From JAUILH01 sp964230215 (GTDB lineage: Bacteria > Bacteroidota > Bacteroidia > Flavobacteriales_D > JAUILH01), in NCBI GenBank assembly GCA_964230215.1, contig CAXRGQ010000016.1, forward strand, positions 496,001-560,000: a stretch of 64,000 nucleotides of DNA, given 5' to 3'. The number at the start of each line of letters is the position of its first letter. Positions within the stretch are counted from its first letter, which is position 1. A program made the position numbers and the translations under genes. Below the pieces are notes generated by a model. It did no database searches and was not told the origin of the DNA. It saw nothing but the letters and a program-made list of their open reading frames with translations. This document shows, in pieces, positions 35,664-45,013 of the stretch.

Positions 35664-38249
35664 TTATTCGGAAATAACAGGAGTCACTTTACCTGTGTAA
35701 ACAGGGATGTTTTTTCTCTCCTCATATGTTTGAAGTCCTTCCTCTAACCACGCCTTAAACTCTTCAATTGATCCATGAGAAGCGTATGTTGCATCAGTAG
35801 ATGTTAATTGCATCTCATAATGATCTAAAAGAATGTATTGTGGCTGTGTAGCTTTACCGTAAGCCGCCACTTGCATATCAGCCCATTTATCTCCATGGCT
35901 TTTCAAGGTTTTTCCAGTGTATCTTGATGTTTCTGGTTTGTCGAGCATGTTTTCATAATCATCAACATACAAAGAAACAACCACAAATTTCTTGTTCATT
36001 ATCTCATGTATTTCAGGATCTGACCATACATTGCTTTCCATCTTTCTACAGTTCACGCAGTAAATTCCTGTGAAATCTAATAATAGTGGCATATCATGTT
36101 CTCTTGCATAATCTAGCGCACACTCGTATTCATTTCTAAATACAACCATTCCATGCTCGTACACTGCACAATCTGGAATATCTTCATCCGTCTCTGGAGC
36201 TTCACCTAATATACCGTAGGGACTTTCAGAGTATGACTGTGGTGGTGGAAAAGCCGATATTAATTTCAAAGGTGCTCCCCACAAACCTGGAATCATGTAT
36301 ATAGCAAAAGATAAAATAAACGTAGCTAGTATTAACCTAAATGTACTTAGGCTCTGAACTGGGCTATCATGGCTCGTGCGATACACATTAAATAGATATA
36401 AGGCAAGTGCAGCAAAAATCCCAATCCAAAGAGCTATAAACAACTCACGTTCTAGCATGTGTAAACCTAGCCCCATATCTGCCTGCGATAAGAACTTTAA
36501 TGAGAATGCTATCTCCAAAAATCCTAAAACAACCTTGACAGTATTCAACCAACCACCTGAAGACGGAAGGCCATTTAACCAAGATGGGAATATAGCGAAC
36601 AACGCAAACGGCAGACCAAGAGCTATACCAAATCCAGCCAATCCTGCAGTCAAAGTCCATGCGGCTTCTGAACCATCCGTAATAGAATTCGTTGCGCCTG
36701 CTAGCAATCCTCCTAAAATTGGACCTGTACATGAGAATGACACAATCACAAGTGTCAACGCCATCAGAAACACACCAATTATTCCGCCTATATCTGAGGC
36801 AGAATCAACTTTGTTCGTCCATTTTGAAGGTAAAGTAATTTCAAATGCTCCTAGGAATGACAATCCAAATACGAATAACATTAAGAAGAAAAAGATGTTT
36901 AGTGGTGCGTTGGTTGAAATCTGATTAAATATACTCGCGCTAACTCCATCAAAAATATGAAATGGAATACTTAACGACACATATATTAATAGAATCGAGA
37001 CACCGTATAGCACGCCTTTTCTTATCCCTTTTGACCTGTTTTCTGAACCTTTAGTAAAGAAGCTAACTGTCATTGGAATCATTGGAAAAACACATGGTGT
37101 CAATAGTGCAACTAAGCCCCCACCAAATGCTAATAAAAATATTGACCAATATGATTTTTTCTCCTCTTTCTGTTCTTTTTTATCTAATGCCTTCTCGACA
37201 TTAAATATAACTTGAATTGGCTCTTCGGTGAAGTACAATTGCCCATCCTCATTTTGAACGTAATAACTTACAGTAGCATTTATTATCTGACTCGTATCTT
37301 CTTCCTTAATCTTGATTTTCTGAACAAACTGACCATCTTTGAATACTTTGACTTCATTTCCGTCTTGGTCCTTTTCAGACTTAAACTCGGGCATACCCAA
37401 TTCTCCATCGAATTCAAATTTCCCCTGATCAATCTGCACAATAATTGGAGATTGGTTTTCGAATGAAACCACCGACCATCCCGCGTCTACTTTTGGACTT
37501 AAAGTTAATTCGTAGTTTGTATCATCTACTTTCCATATTGCTGCACGAATTTTGACAGGTGCATCTATTGCCGAAAGTAAAGTCTGGCTGGAATCCACAG
37601 CCAAACTATCCTCATCACCTTCTGCTTCTTCACCTTCTTCTGTTTCCTCTTTGTTGTCGTCTGAAGAATTCTCATCACTAGATTCGGCCGAACACGCCTT
37701 AACTTTAAATACAAAATCTTTAAATGTTGGTGGGAAGCACGCTTCTTTACATGCCATAAACTCAACACTCATTTTAATGTCGTGAGCTTTACCGTCTTCA
37801 ACCTTAATCTTTTGTTTAAAGACCACCTTGTCACCGTTCAAGGGCCGCTCAGGAAAACCATCGTTATCTATTACCTGACTAGCCGGCTCTTGCGTTTTCC
37901 CAACATATTTGATGCCAGCAGTTTTCCCCCAATCAAAGGTTGTAGGAATGTTCATTGCACCGTCTGGCAAGTTTTGCGAGTAAATATGCCAATGATCTAG
38001 CTGGGTTACCTCAACAATTAATGTGGCCTCACACCCATTCTGTTCAACTCTGGTATTCCATTTAATCACCGCGTCTACGGAGGATGGCATTTCGTCACTC
38101 GCTGGATTAAGTTTCCCTGGCGCACTTGCCATGTCGCTTTTTGCGCTCGATTTAGAATCAGTATTAGAACAAGCTATTCCCGCTAGGAATACAGTAAAGA
38201 GTAATACTAAAGGTAATTTTTTAAGCATATAACGTATAATTTTCTTCAT
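35664..38249 (-). CDS. dsbD: DsbD-like thiol:disulfide interchange lipoprotein
   Basis: The 861-residue protein has a lipoprotein signal (LAGIACSN, Cys near residue 27). Two periplasmic DsbD-alpha-like domains follow (about 60-185 with ACKEACFPP; about 225-355), split by an acidic Ser/Glu linker. The membrane part is of the CcdA/DsbD type (about 365-660) with conserved Cys in LTPCVFPMIPM and SFSCTGPILGG. The C-terminal thioredoxin domain carries CVNC (Cys731, Cys734). It passes electrons from cytoplasmic thioredoxin to periplasmic disulfide partners. The length is above the enterobacterial 565 because of the second alpha-like domain and the linker. A Met at base 38228 is an alternative start. 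It follows tilS after 103 bases and ends at a hairpin terminator. Confidence 0.9.
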   Translation of the reverse strand: MKKIIRYMLKKLPLVLLFTVFLAGIACSNTDSKSSAKSDMASAPGKLNPASDEMPSSVDAVIKWNTRVEQNGCEATLIVEVTQLDHWHIYSQNLPDGAMNIPTTFDWGKTAGIKYVGKTQEPASQVIDNDGFPERPLNGDKVVFKQKIKVEDGKAHDIKMSVEFMACKEACFPPTFKDFVFKVKACSAESSDENSSDDNKEETEEGEEAEGDEDSLAVDSSQTLLSAIDAPVKIRAAIWKVDDTNYELTLSPKVDAGWSVVSFENQSPIIVQIDQGKFEFDGELGMPEFKSEKDQDGNEVKVFKDGQFVQKIKIKEEDTSQIINATVSYYVQNEDGQLYFTEEPIQVIFNVEKALDKKEQKEEKKSYWSIFLLAFGGGLVALLTPCVFPMIPMTVSFFTKGSENRSKGIRKGVLYGVSILLIYVSLSIPFHIFDGVSASIFNQISTNAPLNIFFFLMLFVFGLSFLGAFEITLPSKWTNKVDSASDIGGIIGVFLMALTLVIVSFSCTGPILGGLLAGATNSITDGSEAAWTLTAGLAGFGIALGLPFALFAIFPSWLNGLPSSGGWLNTVKVVLGFLEIAFSLKFLSQADMGLGLHMLERELFIALWIGIFAALALYLFNVYRTSHDSPVQSLSTFRLILATFILSFAIYMIPGLWGAPLKLISAFPPPQSYSESPYGILGEAPETDEDIPDCAVYEHGMVVFRNEYECALDYAREHDMPLLLDFTGIYCVNCRKMESNVWSDPEIHEIMNKKFVVVSLYVDDYENMLDKPETSRYTGKTLKSHGDKWADMQVAAYGKATQPQYILLDHYEMQLTSTDATYASHGSIEEFKAWLEEGLQTYEERKNIPVYTGKVTPVISE

Positions 38250-38352
38250 CTTAAGTGTTTTAGGATTTCAATAGTCATTTTCATGACATAGTTTCTAAAA
38301 CACTACAACGACAAATTTACCCACTAAAATATGAATAAATGTATCTCAAGTT

Positions 38353-39699
38353 TCACATAATTGTATTTCCATCATCAGATATCTGGATTTTTATGACTTT
38401 TTGCGATTTGTCATCAAGCTTATAATCTTCAGCTACTCTAAAACCTTCAACCCATACAATGTTTTGATCGTCCACTACCAAAGCAATATCGGACTTTAAG
38501 TGAAGCGGTATCTTAGCGTCAATAAACAAGTCACTGAGCAATGTTCGGCCTTTCATGCCGAGTAATTTTACTTTATCGCCATCGCGCCAGGTGCGCACTG
38601 ATAATTCACCATTTATTTTTGACATATCCACAAAACACTCCCTTGTCCCACTACTCATAACCGTAGATTTATTAGGTGATTCGATGATTGACACTCTTAT
38701 TTCTTTAGATCCAAACCTCACGACTCCATCATACAAAAGTTCTTTTGTTGCCCAACTATTAGAATCTTGGATTCCTATGCTTTTGATGGTGAGCGTTTGT
38801 CTATCACAAAAAATGTTAAAATTACGAGTACTGAACAATTTTCCGGATTCGTTTAAAGCATTCATCAACTTTTTTACTTCCTCCCTACTTACACCTAGGT
38901 CATATAAATAGATCTGCAATAAATAATTGTCCCGCTCATTAAATGCCTTCGTATCAATCAGAATTACATCTTGTTCTTGTTTAAGCTTTTCTTCTTTCCA
39001 TCTGACAAGTTCAGCTTCAATAAAATATCTCGCCTCATCTAAGAAGTCAATTGAAAGAGCCATGTTTTTTTTTGACCCAGAGAATCGTTCCGCTATTTTA
39101 CTCAACACTTCATGTCGAATATAATTCCTAGAGTAGTCAGTGCTTTCATTGCTTTTATCCTCTCTCCATTGCAGCTTTATTAATTTGGCACACTCCTCGA
39201 TCTCTTCACGCGTAAAATCAATTAGGGGCCTAATAATAACACCCTCAGTTGGACGTACTGCGCTTAAGCCTTTAAGACCAGCACCTCTTGTCCAGTTGAA
39301 TAATATGGTTTCAATTCTATCGTCGGCGTGATGTGCAAGGGCTATATATTTAGCACCAATATCATCCTTAAGCTTTACAAACCAGTTATGTCTTAACTCA
39401 CGCGCCGCCTCTTGTGTTCCAACTCCCATCTTTTTTTTGTATTGATCGGTGTCAAAGGAGATTGACCGGAATTCTACTCCGTTATTTTGTGCCCATGCTT
39501 CAACAAATTTTTCATCTCCATCGGATGCCTCTCCTCTCAACTTAAAATTACAATGAGCTATGATGAATGATTGCCCAACTTCTTTCAATAATGTCACTAA
39601 TAACATTGAATCCATGCCACCAGAAACTCCCACAACAAGCAGCTCATCTGCCTTTACGTTAAGTTTATTTCTTAGATATGTCTCAAATTTATTCTTCAT
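38353..39699 (-). CDS. tilS: tRNA(Ile)-lysidine synthase
   Basis: The 448-residue protein has the N-type ATP pyrophosphatase loop VSGGMDS (25-31), the HCNFKLRGEASDGDE region, a LAHHADDRIETILFNWTRGAG motif and the C-terminal TilS substrate-binding domain (MKGRTLLSDLFIDAKIP). It turns C34 of the AUA-reading tRNA-Ile into lysidine using ATP and lysine, in the cytoplasm, and is normally essential. I chose the ATG at 39699; a TTG one codon earlier is not needed. The start overlaps the end of pabB by 11 bases, so the two genes are co-transcribed. Confidence 0.95.
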   Translation of the reverse strand: MKNKFETYLRNKLNVKADELLVVGVSGGMDSMLLVTLLKEVGQSFIIAHCNFKLRGEASDGDEKFVEAWAQNNGVEFRSISFDTDQYKKKMGVGTQEAARELRHNWFVKLKDDIGAKYIALAHHADDRIETILFNWTRGAGLKGLSAVRPTEGVIIRPLIDFTREEIEECAKLIKLQWREDKSNESTDYSRNYIRHEVLSKIAERFSGSKKNMALSIDFLDEARYFIEAELVRWKEEKLKQEQDVILIDTKAFNERDNYLLQIYLYDLGVSREEVKKLMNALNESGKLFSTRNFNIFCDRQTLTIKSIGIQDSNSWATKELLYDGVVRFGSKEIRVSIIESPNKSTVMSSGTRECFVDMSKINGELSVRTWRDGDKVKLLGMKGRTLLSDLFIDAKIPLHLKSDIALVVDDQNIVWVEGFRVAEDYKLDDKSQKVIKIQISDDGNTIM

Positions 39700-40906
39700 C
39701 AAAAGCTTGTTGCATAGCTTCCATTTTTAGGCACATTTCCTCATATTCAAGTTCCGGATCTGATTCGATTGTAATTGCTCCTCCCGAAGGAAACATAGCT
39801 ATTTTCTTCCCCTCATCGTAGAAAATTGAACGAATCAGTACATTGAAATCAAAATCTCCATTGGCAGTTATGTAGCCCATCGATCCAGAATACGGCCCTC
39901 TTTTAAAATCCTCATGCTTTTCTATGAGCTGCATAGCACTCAATTTTGGCGCTCCCGTCATACTCCCCATAGGATAGCTTGCTTTTAAGATTTCTTTTAA
40001 GTGGACGTCCTCATCAATTTCACATGAGATTGTCGATACCAATTGATGCACTGTTCTGTATGATTTTATTGCACACAGCTCCTCCACTGTAACCGTTCCA
40101 GACCTTGCAACTCTGGATAGGTCGTTCCGCACTAAATCGACAATCATAATATTTTCAGCTCTGTCTTTTTCGCTGGTATATAGATCATTTGCAGCCTTTC
40201 TATCCTCGTTAGCATCTTGCATCCTCTTAGCAGTGCCCTTTATAGGCTGTGAACTTAGTTTGTTACCTTCTCTTTTAATATAGCGTTCGGGACTTCCGCA
40301 TAACACCCATTTTTTTCCAATTTTCATGATACCAGCAAATGGAGCATCTGTTATGGAAATTAATCGTAGTCCTAATTTAACAGGATCAATTTCGCCAGTA
40401 TGTGTTCCTGCACAGCAGAAATTCACTTCATAAATATCGCCTTGTTTGATATGATTCTGGAGACTTTCGAGCTTATCTAAATATACACGCTTATTAATCG
40501 ATTGATAATTCTCTGCGTCATAATCCTTAAGTTCGAACTGTGGTGCTTTTTCCTGTCTGAAACTCATCAAATGCATAAGCCAAGGGGACTTCACCTTATC
40601 TTTACTTCCGTCCCACTCAATGTCCGCAAGAAAAAAATTCACATCCTCCCACCCTAGATAATCGTGATTATCCGAGCTCAAAGACTCAAAACTGTTTTTT
40701 AAGTCGTATGTGAAAAACCCATAAGCCGCTCTTGAAAGCTTCTTTGAGAGTTTATCCAAATCATTTATTGTGGTCTCACCAATGGCTAAACGAAAACTAT
40801 CACCATCCACTAAAAGACAGAAATTCATCTCTTCCTGTTTCTGAAAATAGTCTAACACTGCATACCAATCAAAATCTTTAAAGCTATACCTCTCCGCATC
40901 TCCCAT
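39689..40906 (-). CDS. pabB: Aminodeoxychorismate synthase component I
   Basis: The 405-residue protein is a chorismate-binding enzyme. SPERYI, SQPIKGTAKR (PIKGT, with the Lys typical of PabB rather than TrpE), DLVRNDLSRVA, YPMGSMTGAPK and the final GGAITIESDPELEYEE motifs are all in place. With the amidotransferase PabA it makes 4-amino-4-deoxychorismate for folate. The N-terminal domain is short, as in many Bacteroidota members. No pabA is beside it. It is the first gene of the pabB-tilS unit and diverges from the sigma factor gene across 122 bases. Confidence 0.9.
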   Translation of the reverse strand: MGDAERYSFKDFDWYAVLDYFQKQEEMNFCLLVDGDSFRLAIGETTINDLDKLSKKLSRAAYGFFTYDLKNSFESLSSDNHDYLGWEDVNFFLADIEWDGSKDKVKSPWLMHLMSFRQEKAPQFELKDYDAENYQSINKRVYLDKLESLQNHIKQGDIYEVNFCCAGTHTGEIDPVKLGLRLISITDAPFAGIMKIGKKWVLCGSPERYIKREGNKLSSQPIKGTAKRMQDANEDRKAANDLYTSEKDRAENIMIVDLVRNDLSRVARSGTVTVEELCAIKSYRTVHQLVSTISCEIDEDVHLKEILKASYPMGSMTGAPKLSAMQLIEKHEDFKRGPYSGSMGYITANGDFDFNVLIRSIFYDEGKKIAMFPSGGAITIESDPELEYEEMCLKMEAMQQAFDEE

Positions 40907-41028
40907 ATTGTACGAATATACAGCACAATTTCAAGGGACAAAACAAATCGACTATCGAAATAAATTTTATCGAATGTTTATGGAATCTTTCGTTTAATAT
41001 CCCTAATTTAATGAAAGATTAATGGGCT

Positions 41029-41625
41029 GTGATTTTTCAATTATTTAAATCTCTACGGCGATTCGATGATAACGAATTGGTTGCGCGGTATAAAACCACC
41101 GGGAATATGCGCTATGCTGCTGAGATTTATAAGCGTTACTCACAGTTAATTGCGGGAATCTGTTTTCAATACCTTAAAAACCCAATGGACGCGGAAGATG
41201 CAGCCATGGATGTATTTGAGATAATCACTAAAGACCTTAAGCGACTTGAGGTTAAAAAACTCAATAATTGGCTATACTCAGTTGCTAAACATCACTGCTT
41301 AAAAGTGAAAAGACGAAAACAAAGGTTAAGCTTTAGTGAGCAGCTTGAACAGGAACACCCAGATTTTTTTGTGGAAAACGGAGATGATTTGTCCCTATTA
41401 CAAAAAATAGAGGACGAATTGCGTTTTGACGCCTTAGAAATTGCACTGAAAGAGCTCAAAGCAGACCAAAAAACCTGCGTTGAACTCTTTTATTTAAAAC
41501 ACATGAGCTATGGCGATATTGTTGATGTAACTGGCTACGATTTAAAGAAAGTGAAAAGCTACATTCAAAACGGGAAACGCAATTTGAAACTAAAACTAGA
41601 AGAACAACTTGAGCAAAAAGCTTAA
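41029..41625 (+). CDS. RNA polymerase sigma factor, ECF-type
   Basis: The 198-residue protein starts at GTG. Region 2 (about 20-90: YKRYSQLIAGICFQYLKNPMDAEDAAMDVFEII) and region 4 (about 140-190: LKADQKTCVELFYLKHMSYGDIVDVTGYDLKKVKSYIQNGKRNLK) are both typical, so it is a sigma-70 family member of the small ECF class. The next gene codes for a membrane protein with a TonB-like C-terminus and overlaps or nearly overlaps this one, in the place where an anti-sigma factor is normally found. It probably directs transcription in response to an envelope signal. Targets are unknown. Confidence 0.9.
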   Translation: MIFQLFKSLRRFDDNELVARYKTTGNMRYAAEIYKRYSQLIAGICFQYLKNPMDAEDAAMDVFEIITKDLKRLEVKKLNNWLYSVAKHHCLKVKRRKQRLSFSEQLEQEHPDFFVENGDDLSLLQKIEDELRFDALEIALKELKADQKTCVELFYLKHMSYGDIVDVTGYDLKKVKSYIQNGKRNLKLKLEEQLEQKA

Positions 41626-42781
41626 CATAAAGTGGTGGGACTACATGGTTCCTGATTTGAGTAATTGGCAAAATGATATGTCTGATTATGACACGTCAGA
41701 TGCAGATTATTTGAAGCAAGTTGAGCAAAACTCTCGCCTGCATCATGAAGTATTAAAAGAACATAAACCGTCTGACCTCCCAACCATTAATGCGATAGCT
41801 CAAAACAGTTATTTACGTGGCTTAAATAAATTTGCGGTTTATAAGGAATTCAATTGGTATTGGATTGCAGGCGGGTTAGCAAGTGTATTGTTTATCATTT
41901 CTCTTCTGTTGTTTTCCGAATCAGTTACGCACACTCCCCATACTATGCCACATTACACAATTTCTCAAGAGAATGGCAATCACTCATCAAGCATTATTGC
42001 TGACGCTAGCACCCAAAAGAACTATCATGTGGCATCATCAAGTTTAGAAAACAAAAGCAGTCTAGAGAACAACAACACACATATTGATGCTCAAAACAAT
42101 GATAAGGCGCCTCAAAAAAACAATGACAACTCTGACATTCACACATTGGGGAAAGATGCTCCTGAGAACAAAACAAACCCAGAAAATGACAACCAGGATC
42201 ACAACTTATTAAGTGCTCATCCACTTGATAAAAAAGAAGATAAATCCGATTCGCGCGATAAGTCAGATCACAAAACAAAACCAGAATACACAGGGTTTAA
42301 GACAACTGGTTCGGCCGCTCCAAAATCAAACAAAAGAAATCCGAATCAAGAAATTAAAGTATCGTCTGTTAGGGTTGAGCAGATGCAAAATCTCGCCGTG
42401 TATTTAAATTCAAGACAAAACGACACAAAGGTTACACATGGTCAATTACAAAATTCGTCTGGATCTCAAACATCCGTTGATTACTCGCCAGAAGACATGC
42501 CAGCCTACCCTGGGGGTAACGACCGACTTGAAGAAGATCTAAAGTACCTGGTCGCTAAGCATAGTTTTAGTGAAAAGTACGAGCAAAATGTTTCCGCAAT
42601 GGTTTCCTTTACCATAGACGCTAAAGGAAGAATGGATGACATTAAAATTTACTCGCACAAAACTCAAGAAATCAAAAAAGCCATTACAAATGCTCTACAC
42701 GAGTTGGACCCATGGAGTCGTGGCAAGAAAATTGGTAAAAAAGGTTCGGTACACTACGAAATTCTCCTTAGTTTCAAATAG
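41609..42781 (+). CDS. Membrane protein with TonB-type C-terminal domain (possible anti-sigma partner)
   Basis: The 390-residue protein is coupled to the sigma factor gene. The start may be the TTG at 41609, overlapping the sigma gene by 17 bases, or the ATG at 41645. Layout: a cytoplasmic N-terminus (1-75) with WWDYM, one membrane helix (about 78-98, WYWIAGGLASVLFIISLLLF), a long low-complexity Asn/Lys/Asp-rich linker (about 105-265), and a TonB-C-like domain (about 285-390; MPAYPGGNDRLEEDLKYLV, SFTIDAKGRMDDIKI). One-helix topology with the N-terminus inside suits an anti-sigma factor that senses through a TonB-like periplasmic domain. A plain energy transducer is the alternative, but no ExbB/ExbD genes are close. 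Confidence 0.7.
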   Translation: MSKKLNIKWWDYMVPDLSNWQNDMSDYDTSDADYLKQVEQNSRLHHEVLKEHKPSDLPTINAIAQNSYLRGLNKFAVYKEFNWYWIAGGLASVLFIISLLLFSESVTHTPHTMPHYTISQENGNHSSSIIADASTQKNYHVASSSLENKSSLENNNTHIDAQNNDKAPQKNNDNSDIHTLGKDAPENKTNPENDNQDHNLLSAHPLDKKEDKSDSRDKSDHKTKPEYTGFKTTGSAAPKSNKRNPNQEIKVSSVRVEQMQNLAVYLNSRQNDTKVTHGQLQNSSGSQTSVDYSPEDMPAYPGGNDRLEEDLKYLVAKHSFSEKYEQNVSAMVSFTIDAKGRMDDIKIYSHKTQEIKKAITNALHELDPWSRGKKIGKKGSVHYEILLSFK

Positions 42782-42796
42782 TAGTGTCTAAAACTA

Positions 42797-42804
42797 TATT
42801 TTTG
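42797..42804 (+). promoter_or_regulatory. Possible -7 box before the 734-residue secreted protein
   Basis: TATTTTTG fits TAnnTTTG and ends 4 bases before the ATG at 42809, with TTTC at 42772-42775 as a weak -33 box (21-base spacer). It would give a leaderless mRNA separate from the sigma factor transcript. Confidence 0.3.
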
Positions 42805-42808
42805 TTGC

Positions 42809-45013
42809 ATGAGCCGATTTTTACTCCTCATTCTAATTCTTTGTACAAGCTTTGTTGTAAATGCTGGATACCTATTTACTCCACAAGAACGCGCTTACTT
42901 ATTCCATATCGTTAAGAAAAACAAAGTACTCGATCGTAACTTGGGTAGTTTCTTCGAATACACGGGAGAGCTGGTGATGCTAGATGCTTATACCTATGAT
43001 TTTGATTCGATAGAAACCATTATTGTGAATGACCCAACTCTGCTTAAAATTGATTTTGATGGTGTAGCGCGTGCACATGAAAGTATTTTAGCGGAAACAG
43101 CCTCTAAACTGGGTCTGTGGAAACTGACAAACATTTTATACAAACCAATGGAAGATGCCAACAATGCGCAGTACAACGCATTTATGAGCATGTTAAAGCA
43201 AAATCTACCAGATGCGGCTTACCGTGACGATTCGAGAAAGCAGTGGGTAAAGAACATTGGAAAGCTTATTAATCCGGGCTTGTCTCTACTTGAAAAACGA
43301 GATATTTTGGATGAAATCGAAGACGTTTCGTTAAAGAAAAAAATGGCTATCCTCCAGTCGTTAGATGACACCTACAAAACCTTCAGCAACCAATTAACAT
43401 ATAAATATTTTAAGCTCCTTGGTGGATCAAACGCCGTATTTGAAAACGTTGTATTAGCGGCTGGTGAAGGAAGTAAAACTAATGGCTTAATGGAGGAATT
43501 CGAAAAGAAGGAAAACGGAAAGCCAGACTATTCAAAACCTAAAGGCATTGGTCTTTTTACCTACCAATACAGTATTAAAAAGAACAATGCTGGCCTGGAA
43601 ACTATTTTCGCAAAAACTGACCCGATAGTTACTTACGAAGGGTTTAATGACCCAAAGAACACAAATCTTCACCTAAGTTTATGGGGCTTTAATGCTGCCT
43701 TTCAAACCACCGTGGTGATTAAAACAGGACTTAAATCTTATGTGCTTTACGCTAATCGTAAAACAATGGAATTATCGCCAGACAGTTCTTATCTCTTAGG
43801 CAAGACCTATCAACAGCACATTGACGAAATAGAAAAAGATTATATCCCAAAACTTGATAAATCGCTTTACGGAGCTGAAGGTTTATGGAACAACTATGAT
43901 CGTTGGGGAGAAAGAATTGACAAAGCTTACAAGAATGTGCGAGATGCAGAAATGGAAATGCGTCAATACACACTTGATAAAAACAACAAAAAACTCAAAA
44001 AAGCACGTAACAAATACATTGACAACAGTAACATTCTAGAACAAGCAAAATCCAAACAAAGAAAATTGTTCCGCACTATTTACGCTAAAGAGCAGGAGCT
44101 AGAATTCTATCAGGATCAATTATACTACATGAAATCAAACATTGGATTTGACGTAGTTGAATATGTATATGCTGATAGCATCTTTAAGTTTGAAGACGGC
44201 GCGTATTTTGATCCTTACACACAAGATTTTCACTTTAAAGATATTCCACAAGGTAGATTTACGGTAAGGTTGATTTCGATAGGCTCAAAGCCCCTGAGTA
44301 AACAAGTTGATGAAGTACAACTAATGGTAAATGCCATGCACAAAGATGATCCCAAGCAGATTTACGTAGACTTGGAACTAGATGACGCCTTTACTTCTAA
44401 TTCTTTCATGCTTGACTCTTTACCTCAAAGCTTTATTAACTCAACCAAACTAGACTCACTATTGGATTATATCGTTCAGAACAATCAATTAGGGAATACC
44501 TATGTTTTCGGTGGTGGTATAGGACAAAAGCTTGATGACGGCACCATTATCCGCCATCCAGAGCAAACGGAAATTGAAAAATATCCTGGTTTAACGAATA
44601 AGGAACGTGAAAAGAATAAAAACAAAGCGGCATTTAAAGACCTCAGAACAACCAAAGTTTCGATCTATATAGACGGTACATTCAATGTTAAAGTTAGTGC
44701 TTATACCGATCCTGTGATGTGTGTGATATCCGATTCTGATACAAACTTTATGAAACTTAAAGAGACGAAAGGTTTTTTAAAGGATAATCAAATGTTAAGT
44801 TGTTTGAGAGCAATGAATGCATTTGACATGGTTATTCAAACCTTACAAAATAGACTTGCGAATCGTTCAGACTTATCCATTCAGGAAATTAGTGAAGCAT
44901 CAGAAATTCTAAGTAAAACCAGAGAACAAGCCGTCGTCAAATATAAGAGCAAACAAATCTCGTACGCCGAATATAAAGAACTCTATTCCTTATCACCAAG
45001 GAAAGACGAATGA
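42809..45013 (+). CDS. Large secreted protein of unknown function
   Basis: I do not recognise the family. The 734-residue protein has a signal peptide (1-19, ending VVNA), a helical N-terminal third (LFTPQERAYLFHIVKKNKVLDRNLGSFFEY...), a middle with beta strands, a strongly charged coiled coil (about 375-450, EMEMRQYTLDKNNKKLKKARNKY), and a C-terminal part with further beta strands (FTVRLISIGSKPLSKQVDEVQL). There is no sorting domain, no lipobox and no membrane helix, so it is probably periplasmic. It follows the sigma/TonB-type pair by 27 bases and may be a target or part of that system. Its 3' end overlaps the converging helicase gene by 31 bases. Confidence 0.65.
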   Translation: MSRFLLLILILCTSFVVNAGYLFTPQERAYLFHIVKKNKVLDRNLGSFFEYTGELVMLDAYTYDFDSIETIIVNDPTLLKIDFDGVARAHESILAETASKLGLWKLTNILYKPMEDANNAQYNAFMSMLKQNLPDAAYRDDSRKQWVKNIGKLINPGLSLLEKRDILDEIEDVSLKKKMAILQSLDDTYKTFSNQLTYKYFKLLGGSNAVFENVVLAAGEGSKTNGLMEEFEKKENGKPDYSKPKGIGLFTYQYSIKKNNAGLETIFAKTDPIVTYEGFNDPKNTNLHLSLWGFNAAFQTTVVIKTGLKSYVLYANRKTMELSPDSSYLLGKTYQQHIDEIEKDYIPKLDKSLYGAEGLWNNYDRWGERIDKAYKNVRDAEMEMRQYTLDKNNKKLKKARNKYIDNSNILEQAKSKQRKLFRTIYAKEQELEFYQDQLYYMKSNIGFDVVEYVYADSIFKFEDGAYFDPYTQDFHFKDIPQGRFTVRLISIGSKPLSKQVDEVQLMVNAMHKDDPKQIYVDLELDDAFTSNSFMLDSLPQSFINSTKLDSLLDYIVQNNQLGNTYVFGGGIGQKLDDGTIIRHPEQTEIEKYPGLTNKEREKNKNKAAFKDLRTTKVSIYIDGTFNVKVSAYTDPVMCVISDSDTNFMKLKETKGFLKDNQMLSCLRAMNAFDMVIQTLQNRLANRSDLSIQEISEASEILSKTREQAVVKYKSKQISYAEYKELYSLSPRKDE

